From Nonomuraea candida (GTDB taxonomy: Bacteria; Actinomycetota; Actinomycetes; Streptosporangiales; Streptosporangiaceae), in contig NZ_JOAG01000071.1 of NCBI RefSeq assembly GCF_000725485.1, positions 1-26,076 on the forward strand: a stretch of 26,076 nucleotides of DNA. The letters run 5' to 3'. Numbering within the stretch: the first letter of the stretch is position 1; each line of letters starts with the position of its first letter. This document shows positions 1 through 7,299 of this stretch, piece by piece. The translations under genes were made by a program, and so were the position numbers. The notes below the pieces were generated by a model. The model was not told the DNA's origin. It searched no databases and saw only the letters and a list, made by a program, of their open reading frames with translations.

Positions 1-1
1 G

Positions 2-181
2 GCCGTCTCACCCGTGCACCTGCACGCCGCCCGCTACATGGCCCGCTCCGACATCGCCTACGTCCCCATCCACGACGCCCCGCTCGCCCGCTGGGCCCTG
101 GTCTGGCGCACCGCCGCCGAGACCGACCTCATCCGCGCCCTCGCGCAGACCGCCCGCGAGGTGGCCTGCAGCATCCGGTGA
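2..181 (+). CDS. LysR-family transcriptional regulator, C-terminal fragment cut by the window edge
   Basis: The last 59 codons of a gene that begins before the window, ending at TGA 179-181. The residues YVPIHDAPLARWALVWR match the last strand and helix of a LysR substrate-binding domain. The complete LysR protein at 5425-6342 has a closely similar ending (YIPFEDAPPLEYGLVWR). The DNA-binding half is outside the window, so the target cannot be inferred. It converges on the FtsX-type permease gene and is separated from it by a palindromic terminator. The family call rests on this short similarity alone. Confidence 0.7.
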   Translation, partial: AVSPVHLHAARYMARSDIAYVPIHDAPLARWALVWRTAAETDLIRALAQTAREVACSIR

Positions 182-191
182 CGGGCGTGCC

Positions 192-215
192 ATCGCGCGG
201 GCCGGCCCGCGCGAT
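192..215. terminator. Bidirectional terminator, perfect 24-bp GC palindrome
   Basis: A perfect 24-bp palindrome centred on GGCC, with arms ATCGCGCGGGCC and GGCCCGCGCGAT. It lies between two convergent genes, 10 bp after the LysR stop, and its last base is the final base of the permease stop codon. Actinomycete terminators often lack a U-tract, so a strong GC hairpin at this position is most simply a shared terminator. Confidence 0.7.
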
Positions 216-1549
216 CAGCCGGCACTGGCCGTGCGGATGACGCGCCTCCCCACGAGCGAGGAGACGCCGAGGGTGACCGCGATCCCGACGACGACCGGCA
301 CCACGTAGGGCAGGGGGGCCGCCGCCGGCAGCGCGCTGCCCGTCTTGACGATGGCGAAGGGCAGGACGGCGGCGAACGCGCCCAGGCTTCCGGCCACGAT
401 GCTGACGACCGTGGCCGCGGCCATCTCCCGTACGAGCATGCGCTGCGTCTGCGCTCCGGTCGAGCCGATGAGGGACATGGTCGCGAACTCGGTGCGCCGC
501 TGGGTGATCGAGGCCACGAGGTTGTTGGTGAGGGCGATGGCCATGAACGCCGCGATCAGGGCGACGACGAGGTAGTTGACCGAGGCGAGGACCTGCCCGT
601 CGCTGCCCGCCGGGCCGGCGGAGTTCTCGATGCCCTGCATGGCGAGGGTTCCGGCGGCGACACCGACGAAGAGGGTCAGGAAGGTGACGGTGGGACGTAC
701 CCGGTCGGGAGCGGCGGAGAGGTTGATCGCGGCCAGGTGGGAGGAGGCGGCGGCGCGCGTACGGCTGACGGCTCTGAGGGTGAGGTTCACCACGGCGATC
801 AGCTCCGGGGCGAGCACGCACAGGCCGACGGCGACGAGAACGCAGCCGGGACCGGTCAGCGCCGTGGTGAGGATGTCCGCGGGGTCCAGTGCGAGCACCG
901 TGGCGGATGAGCCCAGACCGGCGCAGATCATGATCGCGGCGGTGATGCGGCGCCTGCTGCCCGGGCGCCGCCCCGTACGGCGGCGGGAGGGTGGAGCGGC
1001 GTCGGCGACGGGGCTGCGGCGGGCCAGGACGCGGCTGCCGATCCAGGCGGCGATCACGCTCGCGGCCAGCACGATGAGCACGCCGAGCACCGGCAGGAGC
1101 ACGCCGGGCGCGAAGGCTGACGCAGGCTCGATGAGCCCCGCGGACCGGATGCTCCACGTCACGAGCCAGCCGATGAGGTAACCGCCGGCCAGGCCCGGCG
1201 GCGCCGCGACCGCCGCGAGCACCGCCGTCTCCATGACGAGCAGCCACTGCACCTGCCGGGGGCTCGCGCCGATGAGACGGATGCCGGCGATCTCCCCGGT
1301 CCGGCCGCCGAGCGCGACGCTGATCGTCGAGACCATGGCGAACAGCACGATCGCGACCGTCCAGCCGCCCATGATGAGCGGGAACGGCACCAGGAACGAG
1401 CGGTCGGCGGCGGCCGTACCGGCGTCCAGGCCGGTGGCGAGCAGGCTCATCATGCCCGTGACCAGGGCCATGCCGACGAGCGCCACCAGGCCGGTCGCGA
1501 TCGCGCCGGCGCGGTGATGGGCGAAGGAGCGCAGGGCGAGCTTGAGCAT
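215..1549 (-). CDS. ABC transporter permease, FtsX/MacB type
   Basis: A 444-residue membrane protein with about ten hydrophobic segments and two FtsX-type permease modules, roughly residues 57-180 and 320-440. Both modules contain the family pattern of a helix followed by a polar stretch ending in LIGAS or LIGST (near IRLIGASPRQVQ and MSLIGSTGAQTQ). Proteins of this class pair with a LolD/MacB-like ATPase and use ATP-driven movement to push substrates such as peptides, lipids or drugs out of the membrane. A strongly basic cytoplasmic stretch (SRRRTGRRPGSRRR) lies between the two halves. The start codon overlaps the ATPase stop by one base (TGATG), so the two are translationally coupled. The divergent TetR at 2413 is the likely regulator. 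The substrate is unknown. Confidence 0.9.
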   Translation of the reverse strand: MLKLALRSFAHHRAGAIATGLVALVGMALVTGMMSLLATGLDAGTAAADRSFLVPFPLIMGGWTVAIVLFAMVSTISVALGGRTGEIAGIRLIGASPRQVQWLLVMETAVLAAVAAPPGLAGGYLIGWLVTWSIRSAGLIEPASAFAPGVLLPVLGVLIVLAASVIAAWIGSRVLARRSPVADAAPPSRRRTGRRPGSRRRITAAIMICAGLGSSATVLALDPADILTTALTGPGCVLVAVGLCVLAPELIAVVNLTLRAVSRTRAAASSHLAAINLSAAPDRVRPTVTFLTLFVGVAAGTLAMQGIENSAGPAGSDGQVLASVNYLVVALIAAFMAIALTNNLVASITQRRTEFATMSLIGSTGAQTQRMLVREMAAATVVSIVAGSLGAFAAVLPFAIVKTGSALPAAAPLPYVVPVVVGIAVTLGVSSLVGRRVIRTASAG

Positions 1550-2334
1550 CAGATCACCGCCGTGTCGTTCGCGGCCTGCTCCGCCGACTCGACCAGGACG
1601 GCCATCCGGCCGGCGACCTGCTGCGCCGTGGGGTGCCGGAGCTGGTCGACGATCCGGCCGTCGGCGATGAAGAGGACGACGTCGCTGTAGGAGGCGGCGA
1701 CCGGGTCGTGGGTGACCATGATGATCGTCTGGCCGTGGTCCGCGAGCTCGCGCATCAACCGCAGGACCTCTCTGGCGCTGCGGATGTCGAGAGCGCCCGT
1801 GGGCTCGTCGGCGAAGACGACGTCGGGGTCGGTGATCAGGGCCCGCGCGACGGCGACGCGCTGCTTCTGGCCGCCCGACAGCTGGTGGGGACGGTGGCGG
1901 CCCCGGTTGCCGAGCCCCACCCGGGTGAGCAGCTCGGTGGTGCGCGCCGGTTCCGCCGGCCGGGAGTCCAGGCGCAGGGGAAGCTCGACGTTGTCGATGG
2001 CCGACAGCGCGGGCAGCAGGTTGAACGACTGGAAGACGAACCCCACGCGGCGCCGGCGCAGCTGCGCGAGCTGCGCCTGATCCAGCCCGCGAAGGTCTCG
2101 CCCGTCGAGCTCGACCAGCCCCGACGTCGGCTGCTGCAGCCCGGCGGCGCAGTGCAGGAGCGTGGTCTTGCCGGAGCCCGACGGGCCCATGATCGCGATG
2201 AAGGACGAGCGGGGGACGTCGAGGTTGATGCCGCGCAGGGCGTGGACCGGCCCTGCCTCTCCCGGGTACTCGCAGCGCAGGTCGCGGATGCGGAGCACGG
2301 GAGGAGCGAGCTCGGCAGGAGCGTACGGAGTCAT
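1549..2334 (-). CDS. ABC transporter ATP-binding protein, LolD/MacB type
   Basis: A 261-residue nucleotide-binding domain for the FtsX-type permease. Visible motifs are Walker A GPSGSGKTT (residues 50-58), Q-loop VFQSFNLLP, signature LSGGQKQR, Walker B VVFADEPTGALD and H-loop VTHD; all are intact. This subfamily typically drives mechanotransmission exporters. I chose ATG 2334 because it has an AGAGAGG-like ribosome-binding site six to seven bases upstream. A TTG 27 bases further upstream is in frame but lies in the presumed operator. The gene is first in a two-gene operon with the permease and is divergent from the TetR gene. A TetR-controlled exporter is the natural reading. Confidence 0.93.
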   Translation of the reverse strand: MTPYAPAELAPPVLRIRDLRCEYPGEAGPVHALRGINLDVPRSSFIAIMGPSGSGKTTLLHCAAGLQQPTSGLVELDGRDLRGLDQAQLAQLRRRRVGFVFQSFNLLPALSAIDNVELPLRLDSRPAEPARTTELLTRVGLGNRGRHRPHQLSGGQKQRVAVARALITDPDVVFADEPTGALDIRSAREVLRLMRELADHGQTIIMVTHDPVAASYSDVVLFIADGRIVDQLRHPTAQQVAGRMAVLVESAEQAANDTAVI

Positions 2335-2356
2335 GAGAGCCTCTCTGACCAGGGTA

Positions 2357-2380
2357 AACAATCGTTATAAACGATCGTTT
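2357..2380. promoter_or_regulatory. Presumed TetR operator between the ABC operon and the tetR gene
   Basis: An AT-rich island in a GC-rich background. It holds a perfect 12-bp palindrome AAACGATCGTTT (2369-2380) and, 12 bp away, a related imperfect dyad AACAATCGTT (2357-2366). A minus-strand TATAAC (2369-2364) could be the -10 of the ABC operon. On the plus strand, TACGGT (2400-2405) sits seven bases before the tetR ATG, which suggests a leaderless tetR transcript. A dyad between divergent genes, over one -10, is the usual layout for TetR autoregulation. Confidence 0.65.
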
Positions 2381-2412
2381 TAGACGAACATTTATTTGAT
2401 ACGGTAGGCCAT

Positions 2413-2940
2413 ATGAACACGAAGGACAAGTTGCTCCGTGCGGCCCGCGAGTGCCTGCTGACGAAGGGCTACGCGCACACGACCGTGCGAGACCTGGTCG
2501 CGGCGTCGGGAGCGAACCAGGCGTCGATCAACTACCACTTCGGATCCAAGGAGCAACTGCTCACCCGGTCCTTGCGTGACCTCAACACGGAGTGGGGCGA
2601 ACTGCTGTTCGCGGTCCTTCAGGAGCCCGATGACGAGGAGACCCTGTGGGGCCGGATCATCGACTCGATCCAGGCCAACCGGTCGCTCTGGTTCGTGAAC
2701 TTCGAGTCCGTCGCCTCATCCCGGCAGGACGGCGAGATCCGGAAGATGATCGCGAGCGGGCAGGAGATCGCGCGGGTCTCGCTGGCGCACGCGTTCGCCG
2801 GCCTCGGCCCGGGCAGCGATCCGGACGAGGTCCAGGCGGCCGGCTCGCGCTACTTCGCACTGCTCGTCGGGCTCGCCGCGCAATGGCTCACCGACCCCGA
2901 CCACGCGCCGACGGCCGAGCAGTTCGCCAGATCCCGCTGA
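2413..2940 (+). CDS. TetR/AcrR-family transcriptional regulator
   Basis: A 175-residue one-component repressor. The N-terminal helix-turn-helix is clear at about residues 5-50 (KDKLLRAARECLLTKGY, then TTVRDLVAASGANQASINYHF); the rest is an all-helical ligand-binding and dimerisation domain. It is somewhat short for the family (usually about 185-220) and stops at a TGA just before a G-rich repeat tract. The C-terminus may therefore have been trimmed. It is divergent from an ABC exporter operon, with a 12-bp palindrome between them, so it probably represses that exporter and itself. The ligand is unknown. Confidence 0.92.
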   Translation: MNTKDKLLRAARECLLTKGYAHTTVRDLVAASGANQASINYHFGSKEQLLTRSLRDLNTEWGELLFAVLQEPDDEETLWGRIIDSIQANRSLWFVNFESVASSRQDGEIRKMIASGQEIARVSLAHAFAGLGPGSDPDEVQAAGSRYFALLVGLAAQWLTDPDHAPTAEQFARSR

Positions 2941-2948
2941 CCGGCTCT

Positions 2949-3090
2949 GGGCTGCCCTGGGCTGCTCTGGGCTGCTCTGGGCTGCTCTGGGCTGCTCCGG
3001 GCTGCTCTGGGCTGCTCCGGGCTGCTCCGGCTGCTCTGGGGGCTGCTCTGGGCTGCTCCGGGCTGCTCCGGCTGCTCTGGGGGCTGTTCT
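2949..3090. repeat. 10-bp tandem repeat tract (GGGCTGCTCT), G-quadruplex capable
   Basis: About fourteen degenerate copies of GGGCTGCTCT start immediately after the tetR stop. Eight GGG runs recur exactly every 10 bases between 2949 and 3021, each separated by a 7-base loop, so the plus strand meets the G3-N7 quadruplex consensus. Within the tract, a 41-bp block at 3001-3041 is repeated at 3042-3082. The 10-bp period is not a multiple of three, and no convincing gene runs through it, so it is noncoding. Confidence 0.85.
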
Positions 3091-3210
3091 GGCATGCCGC
3101 ATCGCCGGCCGGTGCGCGTTCCGTCCCTCCGACGTGCGGCATCGCCGGCCGATGCGTGTGCCCCCGCTTTGACGTGCGGCATCGCCGGCCGATGCGTGTT
3201 CCACCGCGCA
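3091..3210. repeat. 40-bp repeat, three copies, each with a short dyad
   Basis: Three copies at exact 40-bp spacing: the core ATCGCCGGCC begins at 3101, 3141 and 3181. The second and third copies share a longer block, and the first has diverged. The better copies contain the dyad GCATCG-ccggc-CGATGC, a 6-bp stem with a 5-base loop. With only three copies and similar flanks this is not a CRISPR array. It lies between two convergent genes, so the dyads could help termination. Confidence 0.8.
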
Positions 3211-3218
3211 GACGCCAG

Positions 3219-3252
3219 GGGCCCGTCCGGTCGTCTGAGACCGAACGGGCCC
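3219..3252. terminator. Terminator hairpin after the MFS gene
   Basis: Stem GGGCCCGT pairs with ACGGGCCC. A single C/A mismatch and a further 4-bp stem CGGT/ACCG follow, closing on an 8-base loop. It lies 19 bp beyond the MFS stop codon and faces the tetR repeat region. It is therefore placed to stop transcription from the minus-strand operon and probably from both directions. Confidence 0.75.
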
Positions 3253-3270
3253 GTCCTCTCCTGTCAGGCG

Positions 3271-4746
3271 TCAGTGGGTGGTCAGCACGCGCTCCGCGTC
3301 GGCGGCCGGGTCAGGGGTCCCGGGCCGCGTGGAGCTGCGGTTCAGCAGCAGGAGCAGCGCCGTGGCCAGGCCGGCCAGCGCGAAGATCGCCGTGGCCAGG
3401 AACCCGGCCTGGAAGCCGTCGTTCAGCCCCTTGGCGTCCGTGCCCGTGGCGGAGGCGAAGGCGACCGACGAGGCGATCGCGATGCCGAGCGCCGCCCCGA
3501 TCTGGAAGACCGCGTTGTTGATGCCCGACACCAGGCCGGACTCCTCGGGCCTGGCGCCGGTCAGCGACGCGATGGAGGCCGCGACGTTGGTGCTGCCGAT
3601 GCCGGAGCCGAAGATGACCAGGCCGAGGAACAGGTCGCTCCAGTAGCCGCCGTTCGGGTCGATCCGGGTCAGCAGCAGCAGGCCGCCCGACAGGAGCGTC
3701 ATGCCGACGATCGCGATCGGCTTGTAGCCGACCCTGGCGACGAGCCGGGCGCTGACGTTCGCGCCGATGATCGACATGACGGCGTAGACCGCGGTGCTGA
3801 GCCCGAACGTCACGGCGCTGTAGCCGAGGACCTGCTGGGCGTAGAGCGAGGTGATGAGCGCTCCGCCGTACACGGCCATCGCGACGATGACCATGAGGAT
3901 GTTGCCGCCGACCACGCTCGGCGAGCGGAAGATCCTCAAGGGGACCAGCGGCGCCTGCGACCTGTGCTCGATCACCGTGAAGATCGACAGCAACACGGCC
4001 GCGGCGATCAGCATGCCGACCGTCTGGCCACTCCCCCAGCCGACCAGCGGAGCCTCCGAGACCGCGTAGACGAGCAGGGCGATGGCGGCGGTGATGGTCA
4101 CCGCGCCGGCAGGGTCGAACCGGCGGCGTCCCGGCCGGACCGGAGTCTGCTTCAGCAGGCGCGGGCCCAGCAGGAGCACCGCGGCGACGACCGGGACGTT
4201 GATGTAGAAGATCCACTCCCAGCCGAGGCCGTCCGTGATCGGGCCGCCGATCAGCAGCGCGGCGGTGGCGCCGAACGCGCCGACGCCGGTCCAGATGCCG
4301 AGGGCCTTGTTGCGCTCCGGCCCCTCGGCGAAGGTGTGCATCAGCACGGCCATGGCGGTCGGGGTCATCACCGCGGCCGCCACGCCCTGCAGCACGCGGG
4401 CCGCGATCAGCACCCCGTCGGTCCAGGCGAGCCCGCACAGGACCGAGGCGATGCCGAAGAGGGCGGTGCCGAACAGGAACATCCTGCGCCCGCCGAGCAG
4501 GTCCGCGGTACGCCCGCCGAACATCAGCAGGCCGCCGAAGCTCAGCAGGTACGCGCTCATCACCCACTGGATCCCGCCGGGCGCGAAGCCGAGCTCCTTC
4601 TCGATCGAGGGCATGGCCAGCATGACGATCTGCGAGTCGACGATGACCATGAAGAAGGCCGCCACCAGCAGCGTGAGCGCCCGCCATCTCCGCGGGTCGG
4701 GGGTCGGTTCCTGCTCTGTACGCCTGTCGCGGCGTTCGTGGGACAT
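3271..4746 (-). CDS. MFS drug exporter, DHA2 (EmrB/QacA-like) family
   Basis: A 491-residue polytopic protein with about 14 predicted membrane helices, as expected for the DHA2 family of proton-driven drug exporters. The motif A loop appears as GGRTADLLGGRRMF after helix 2. Motif C-like glycine-rich helices (near ALLIGGPITDGLGWEWIFYINVP) are also present and typical of this group. The chosen ATG at 4746 follows a purine-rich GAAAGCAGAG; a TTG 30 bases upstream is possible. The gene lies 108 bp downstream of the CMD-family gene on the same strand, and the divergent LysR regulator lies beyond that. CMD and MFS are probably one LysR-controlled unit for stress or drug resistance. The substrate is not predictable. 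Confidence 0.93.
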   Translation of the reverse strand: MSHERRDRRTEQEPTPDPRRWRALTLLVAAFFMVIVDSQIVMLAMPSIEKELGFAPGGIQWVMSAYLLSFGGLLMFGGRTADLLGGRRMFLFGTALFGIASVLCGLAWTDGVLIAARVLQGVAAAVMTPTAMAVLMHTFAEGPERNKALGIWTGVGAFGATAALLIGGPITDGLGWEWIFYINVPVVAAVLLLGPRLLKQTPVRPGRRRFDPAGAVTITAAIALLVYAVSEAPLVGWGSGQTVGMLIAAAVLLSIFTVIEHRSQAPLVPLRIFRSPSVVGGNILMVIVAMAVYGGALITSLYAQQVLGYSAVTFGLSTAVYAVMSIIGANVSARLVARVGYKPIAIVGMTLLSGGLLLLTRIDPNGGYWSDLFLGLVIFGSGIGSTNVAASIASLTGARPEESGLVSGINNAVFQIGAALGIAIASSVAFASATGTDAKGLNDGFQAGFLATAIFALAGLATALLLLLNRSSTRPGTPDPAADAERVLTTH

Positions 4747-4802
4747 GGGTTTGCTCTGCTTTCTGTTCTCGAACAAGAAGATCGCGGCAGCACGAAGCCA
4801 CC

Positions 4803-4848
4803 CCGCGGGTCCCGCGGAGCGTGTTCCGGTGAGGCGGCCCGTGCCGCC
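4803..4848. other. Two small dyads in the CMD-MFS gap
   Basis: The gap between the CMD stop and the MFS start holds a 15-bp dyad CCGCGGG-t-CCCGCGG (4803-4817) and a hairpin GGCGGC-ccgt-GCCGCC (4833-4848). They could form an attenuator or partial terminator that lowers MFS expression relative to CMD, or an internal operator. The position is all that supports a function. Confidence 0.35.
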
Positions 4849-4854
4849 GATGGT

Positions 4855-5307
4855 CTAGGTCTGCCGCGCCGGGCCCAGCCGCGCGGCCAGGCACATGCGA
4901 TCCAGCGCGTTCGCGACGGAGACCGCCATGATGAGATTTCCGAGGTTGTACGGGCCCAGCAGGTGTTCCGCCTGGCCGTACACGTCGTCCGGCACCCCGT
5001 CCGCCGGGAGCCGGGTCATGATCTCGGTGAGGGCCAGGGCCGCCCGCTCCGACTCGGTGAACAGCCACGAGTCGCGCCACCCGGCCAGCTCGTTGAGCCG
5101 CTCCTGCCTCTCACCCAGGCAGAGAGCCTCCCGGGATCGCTGGGCCAGGGAATACGCGCAGCCGTTGAGCTGGGCGACCCGGATCCTGGCCAGCTCCCTC
5201 AGCCGGTCGTCGGTCAGCCCTTCACGCCGTAGGGCGTCTTCCAGTGCGGACACCAGGCCGACAGCGCGGGGCGACACTGCCGCCAGGTCGATCCGCTGCC
5301 CGGTCAT
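4855..5307 (-). CDS. Carboxymuconolactone decarboxylase (AhpD-fold) family protein with degenerate active site
   Basis: A 150-residue all-helical protein. The segment RVAQLNGCAYSLAQRSREA followed by LNELAGWRDSWLFTESERAALALTE is the AhpD/CMD-family signature. Active AhpD-type proteins have a CxxC pair and a nearby histidine (pattern CAYCxxxH). Here only the first cysteine remains (C50), with S53 and R57 in the other positions, so thiol-disulfide peroxidase chemistry looks lost. It may be a redox sensor, a binding protein or an enzyme with other chemistry. ATG 5307 is preferred because AAAGGAGG lies about nine bases upstream; a GTG ten codons earlier lacks this. It leads the MFS gene and is divergent from lysR. 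Confidence 0.85.
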   Translation of the reverse strand: MTGQRIDLAAVSPRAVGLVSALEDALRREGLTDDRLRELARIRVAQLNGCAYSLAQRSREALCLGERQERLNELAGWRDSWLFTESERAALALTEIMTRLPADGVPDDVYGQAEHLLGPYNLGNLIMAVSVANALDRMCLAARLGPARQT

Positions 5308-5389
5308 CGCACCTTGCCTCCTTTCTTCGTCGTTCACCTCGGACAGTCTGAATCCGACAGACGACCACGAACAATGGCGAAGTTCTCAC

Positions 5390-5416
5390 CCTTCGGTAAG
5401 GTGCGCTTACCGAAGG
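5390..5416. promoter_or_regulatory. Perfect inverted repeat, presumed LysR operator
   Basis: Two 11-bp arms, CCTTCGGTAAG and CTTACCGAAGG, flank the 5-base spacer GTGCG. The right arm runs into the GAAGGAGAG ribosome-binding site of the lysR gene. A protein bound here would block lysR transcription or translation initiation and sit about 80 bp upstream of the divergent CMD gene. LysR proteins usually bind a dyad between themselves and a divergent target, and this is the only strong dyad in the gap. Confidence 0.75.
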
Positions 5417-5424
5417 AGAGGCCG

Positions 5425-6342
5425 ATGAACTGGCAAGAGCTGGAGACGTTCCTGACGCTGGCCGAGGAGCTGCATTTCGGCCGCGCGGCCGAGCGGCTGC
5501 ACATGTCGCGGGCACGGGTCAGCCAGATGACCAAGGCGCTGGAACGGCGCATCGGCGCCCCGCTGTTCGAGCGCACCAGCCGCAAGGTGACGCTGACCCC
5601 GCTCGGCAGGCAACTGCGCGACGACCTCCGCCCGCACCACCACGGCGTCCTGGAGGCCGTGGCCAAGGCCGCCGACACGGCCCGCGGCACCGGCGGCGTC
5701 CTGCGCGTGGGGTTCTCCAGCCCGCTGGCCGGCGAGCTGGTGATGACCGTCGTCGAGACCTTCCGCGAGCGCCATCCCACGTGCGAGGTGCGGATTCGCG
5801 AGGTGCACCTGTCGGACCGCCACGGCCCGCTGCGCAGGGGCGAGCTCGACGTCCAGCTCGTCGAGTTCCCCATCCACGAGCCCGACCTCACCTGCGGACC
5901 GGCGCTCCTGCGCGACCCGCGGGTGCTCGCGGTCTCCGTCGACCACCGGCTGGCCGGCCGTACGACGGTCTCGCTGGAGGAGGTGGCCTGCGAGAACGTG
6001 CTGCTCGTCGCCGGCATGCCAAGCTACTTCAGGGATTGGCTGATTCCGGAGCGCACGCCGAGCGGCAGGCCCATCCGCCGCTCGGCGACCGTCACGTACT
6101 GGCAGGAACTTCTCACCCTCGTCGCGGCGGGCGAGGGCGTCACCATCGCCGCGGCCCAGGGGATGCGTTACTACCCCCGCCCCAACCTGGTCTACATCCC
6201 CTTCGAGGACGCTCCGCCCCTGGAGTACGGGCTGGTCTGGCGGGAGGCGGGCGTGTCCGCCAGGGTCCTCGCCTTCACGCGGATGGCGCTGGAGGTGGCC
6301 GCGCGCGCCGGTCAGGGGCAGCGTACGACCATGCCCGCGTAG
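5425..6342 (+). CDS. LysR-family transcriptional regulator
   Basis: A 305-residue regulator with the usual layout. The winged helix-turn-helix is at residues 1-60 (MNWQELETFLTLAEELHFGRAAERLHMSRARVSQMTKALE in the protein, read in two parts). The substrate-binding domain runs from about residue 90 (GVLRVGFSSPLAGELV) to the end. ATG 5425 has GAAGGAGAG directly upstream; an earlier in-frame start would run through the operator dyad. It is divergent from the CMD-MFS pair and is its likely regulator. Its last 31 bp overlap the 3' end of the convergent ketosynthase gene, so about ten C-terminal residues are encoded in antisense to that gene. Confidence 0.93.
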   Translation: MNWQELETFLTLAEELHFGRAAERLHMSRARVSQMTKALERRIGAPLFERTSRKVTLTPLGRQLRDDLRPHHHGVLEAVAKAADTARGTGGVLRVGFSSPLAGELVMTVVETFRERHPTCEVRIREVHLSDRHGPLRRGELDVQLVEFPIHEPDLTCGPALLRDPRVLAVSVDHRLAGRTTVSLEEVACENVLLVAGMPSYFRDWLIPERTPSGRPIRRSATVTYWQELLTLVAAGEGVTIAAAQGMRYYPRPNLVYIPFEDAPPLEYGLVWREAGVSARVLAFTRMALEVAARAGQGQRTTMPA

Positions 6343-7259
6343 GACAGGTTGCCGCCGAAGCCGAACAGCAGCATCGGCTCCCCGCGCCGCACCACTCCCC
6401 GCTCCAGCAGTTTCGACAGGGCCAGGGGAACGCTCGCCGCCGAGGTGTTCCCGGACTCCACCACGTCCCGCGCGATCACCGCGTTGACCGCGCCGAGCCG
6501 CTCGGCGATCGGCTCGATGATGCGCAGGTTCGCCTGGTGCAGCACCACCGCGGCCAGCTCCTCGGGGCGTACGCCGCCGCGCTCGCAGGCCCGCCGGGCG
6601 ATCTCGGGCAGGTGGGTGGTGGCCCAGCGGTAGACGGTCTGGCCGTCCTGGGAGAAGCGCGTGGGCGTGCCCTCGATGCGAACGGCGGTGCCGAGCTCCG
6701 GCGCCGACCCCCACACCACGGGCCCGATCCCCGCCTGCGCGGCCGCGCCGACCGCGCCGATCACGGCCGCCCCGGCTCCGTCGCCGGTCAGGACGCAGGT
6801 GGTCCGGTCGGTCCAGTCGGTGACCGCCGTCATCGTGTCCGCGCCGACCACCAGGGCGTTCGTGGCAGCGCCCGCGCGAATCGTGTGGTCGGCCACGGCC
6901 AGGGCGTGGGTGAAGCCGGAGCAGGAGACCCCGACGTCGATCAGGGCGGCCGCGGGCACCCCGAGCCGGGCCGCGACGCGGGAGGCGATGTTGGGCGCGC
7001 GCTCGGTCTGCGTGCAGGTGGCGATCAGTACGAGGTCGAGGTCGGCCGGGTCCAGGCCGCTGCCGGCCAGGGCCTTGGCCGCGGCCTGCCCGGCCAGGTC
7101 GGCCACGCCTTCGCCGGGCCCGGCCACGCGCCGCGTGCGGATGCCGACCCGCTGCCTGATCCACTCGTCACTGGTGTCCACCAAGTCGGCCAGATCATCG
7201 TTGGTCAGGACCTTGGAGGGCTGGTAGTGGCCTGTGGCGATAAGTCGTGATCCGCGCAT
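6312..7259 (-). CDS. Beta-ketoacyl-ACP synthase III (FabH-like), stand-alone
   Basis: A 315-residue thiolase-fold enzyme of normal KAS III length. The catalytic triad is complete: Cys113 in VGVSCSGFTHAL, His241 in HQANLRI and Asn271 in ESGNTSAAS. The C-terminal glycine loop FGFGGNLSYAG is also present. Such enzymes condense an acyl-CoA starter with malonyl-ACP, or in secondary metabolism transfer acyl groups. No ACP, FabD, FabG or FabF neighbours are present, so this is not the housekeeping fab cluster. It is divergent from a TetR gene that probably controls it. The promoter looks leaderless: minus-strand TATAGT lies eight bases before the ATG. Starter preference cannot be read from sequence. 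Confidence 0.93.
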   Translation of the reverse strand: MRGSRLIATGHYQPSKVLTNDDLADLVDTSDEWIRQRVGIRTRRVAGPGEGVADLAGQAAAKALAGSGLDPADLDLVLIATCTQTERAPNIASRVAARLGVPAAALIDVGVSCSGFTHALAVADHTIRAGAATNALVVGADTMTAVTDWTDRTTCVLTGDGAGAAVIGAVGAAAQAGIGPVVWGSAPELGTAVRIEGTPTRFSQDGQTVYRWATTHLPEIARRACERGGVRPEELAAVVLHQANLRIIEPIAERLGAVNAVIARDVVESGNTSAASVPLALSKLLERGVVRRGEPMLLFGFGGNLSYAGMVVRCP

Positions 7260-7267
7260 AGGGCCGG

Positions 7268-7299
7268 ACTATAGCAACCGACCGTTCGGACGCTAAAGT
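7268..7299. promoter_or_regulatory. Divergent leaderless promoters with TetR-type dyad
   Basis: The 47-bp gap between the ketosynthase and tetR starts is compact. The minus-strand -10 TATAGT (7273-7268) ends eight bases before the ketosynthase ATG, and the plus-strand -10 TAAAGT (7294-7299) ends seven bases before the tetR ATG, so both transcripts would be leaderless. Between them lies a 24-bp imperfect dyad (7272-7295) with TAGC/GCTA ends; 18 of its 24 positions are symmetric. A repressor bound here would cover both promoters. Confidence 0.6.

Noticed and set aside
3091..3210. CRISPR array
   Set aside because: There are only three copies, the intervening sequences are partly similar, and no cas gene is present.
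3094..5232. A 712-codon open frame on the plus strand
   Set aside because: It is antisense to the MFS and CMD genes, has an Arg/Asp/Gly-rich low-complexity translation, and runs through repeats. It is a GC-driven shadow.
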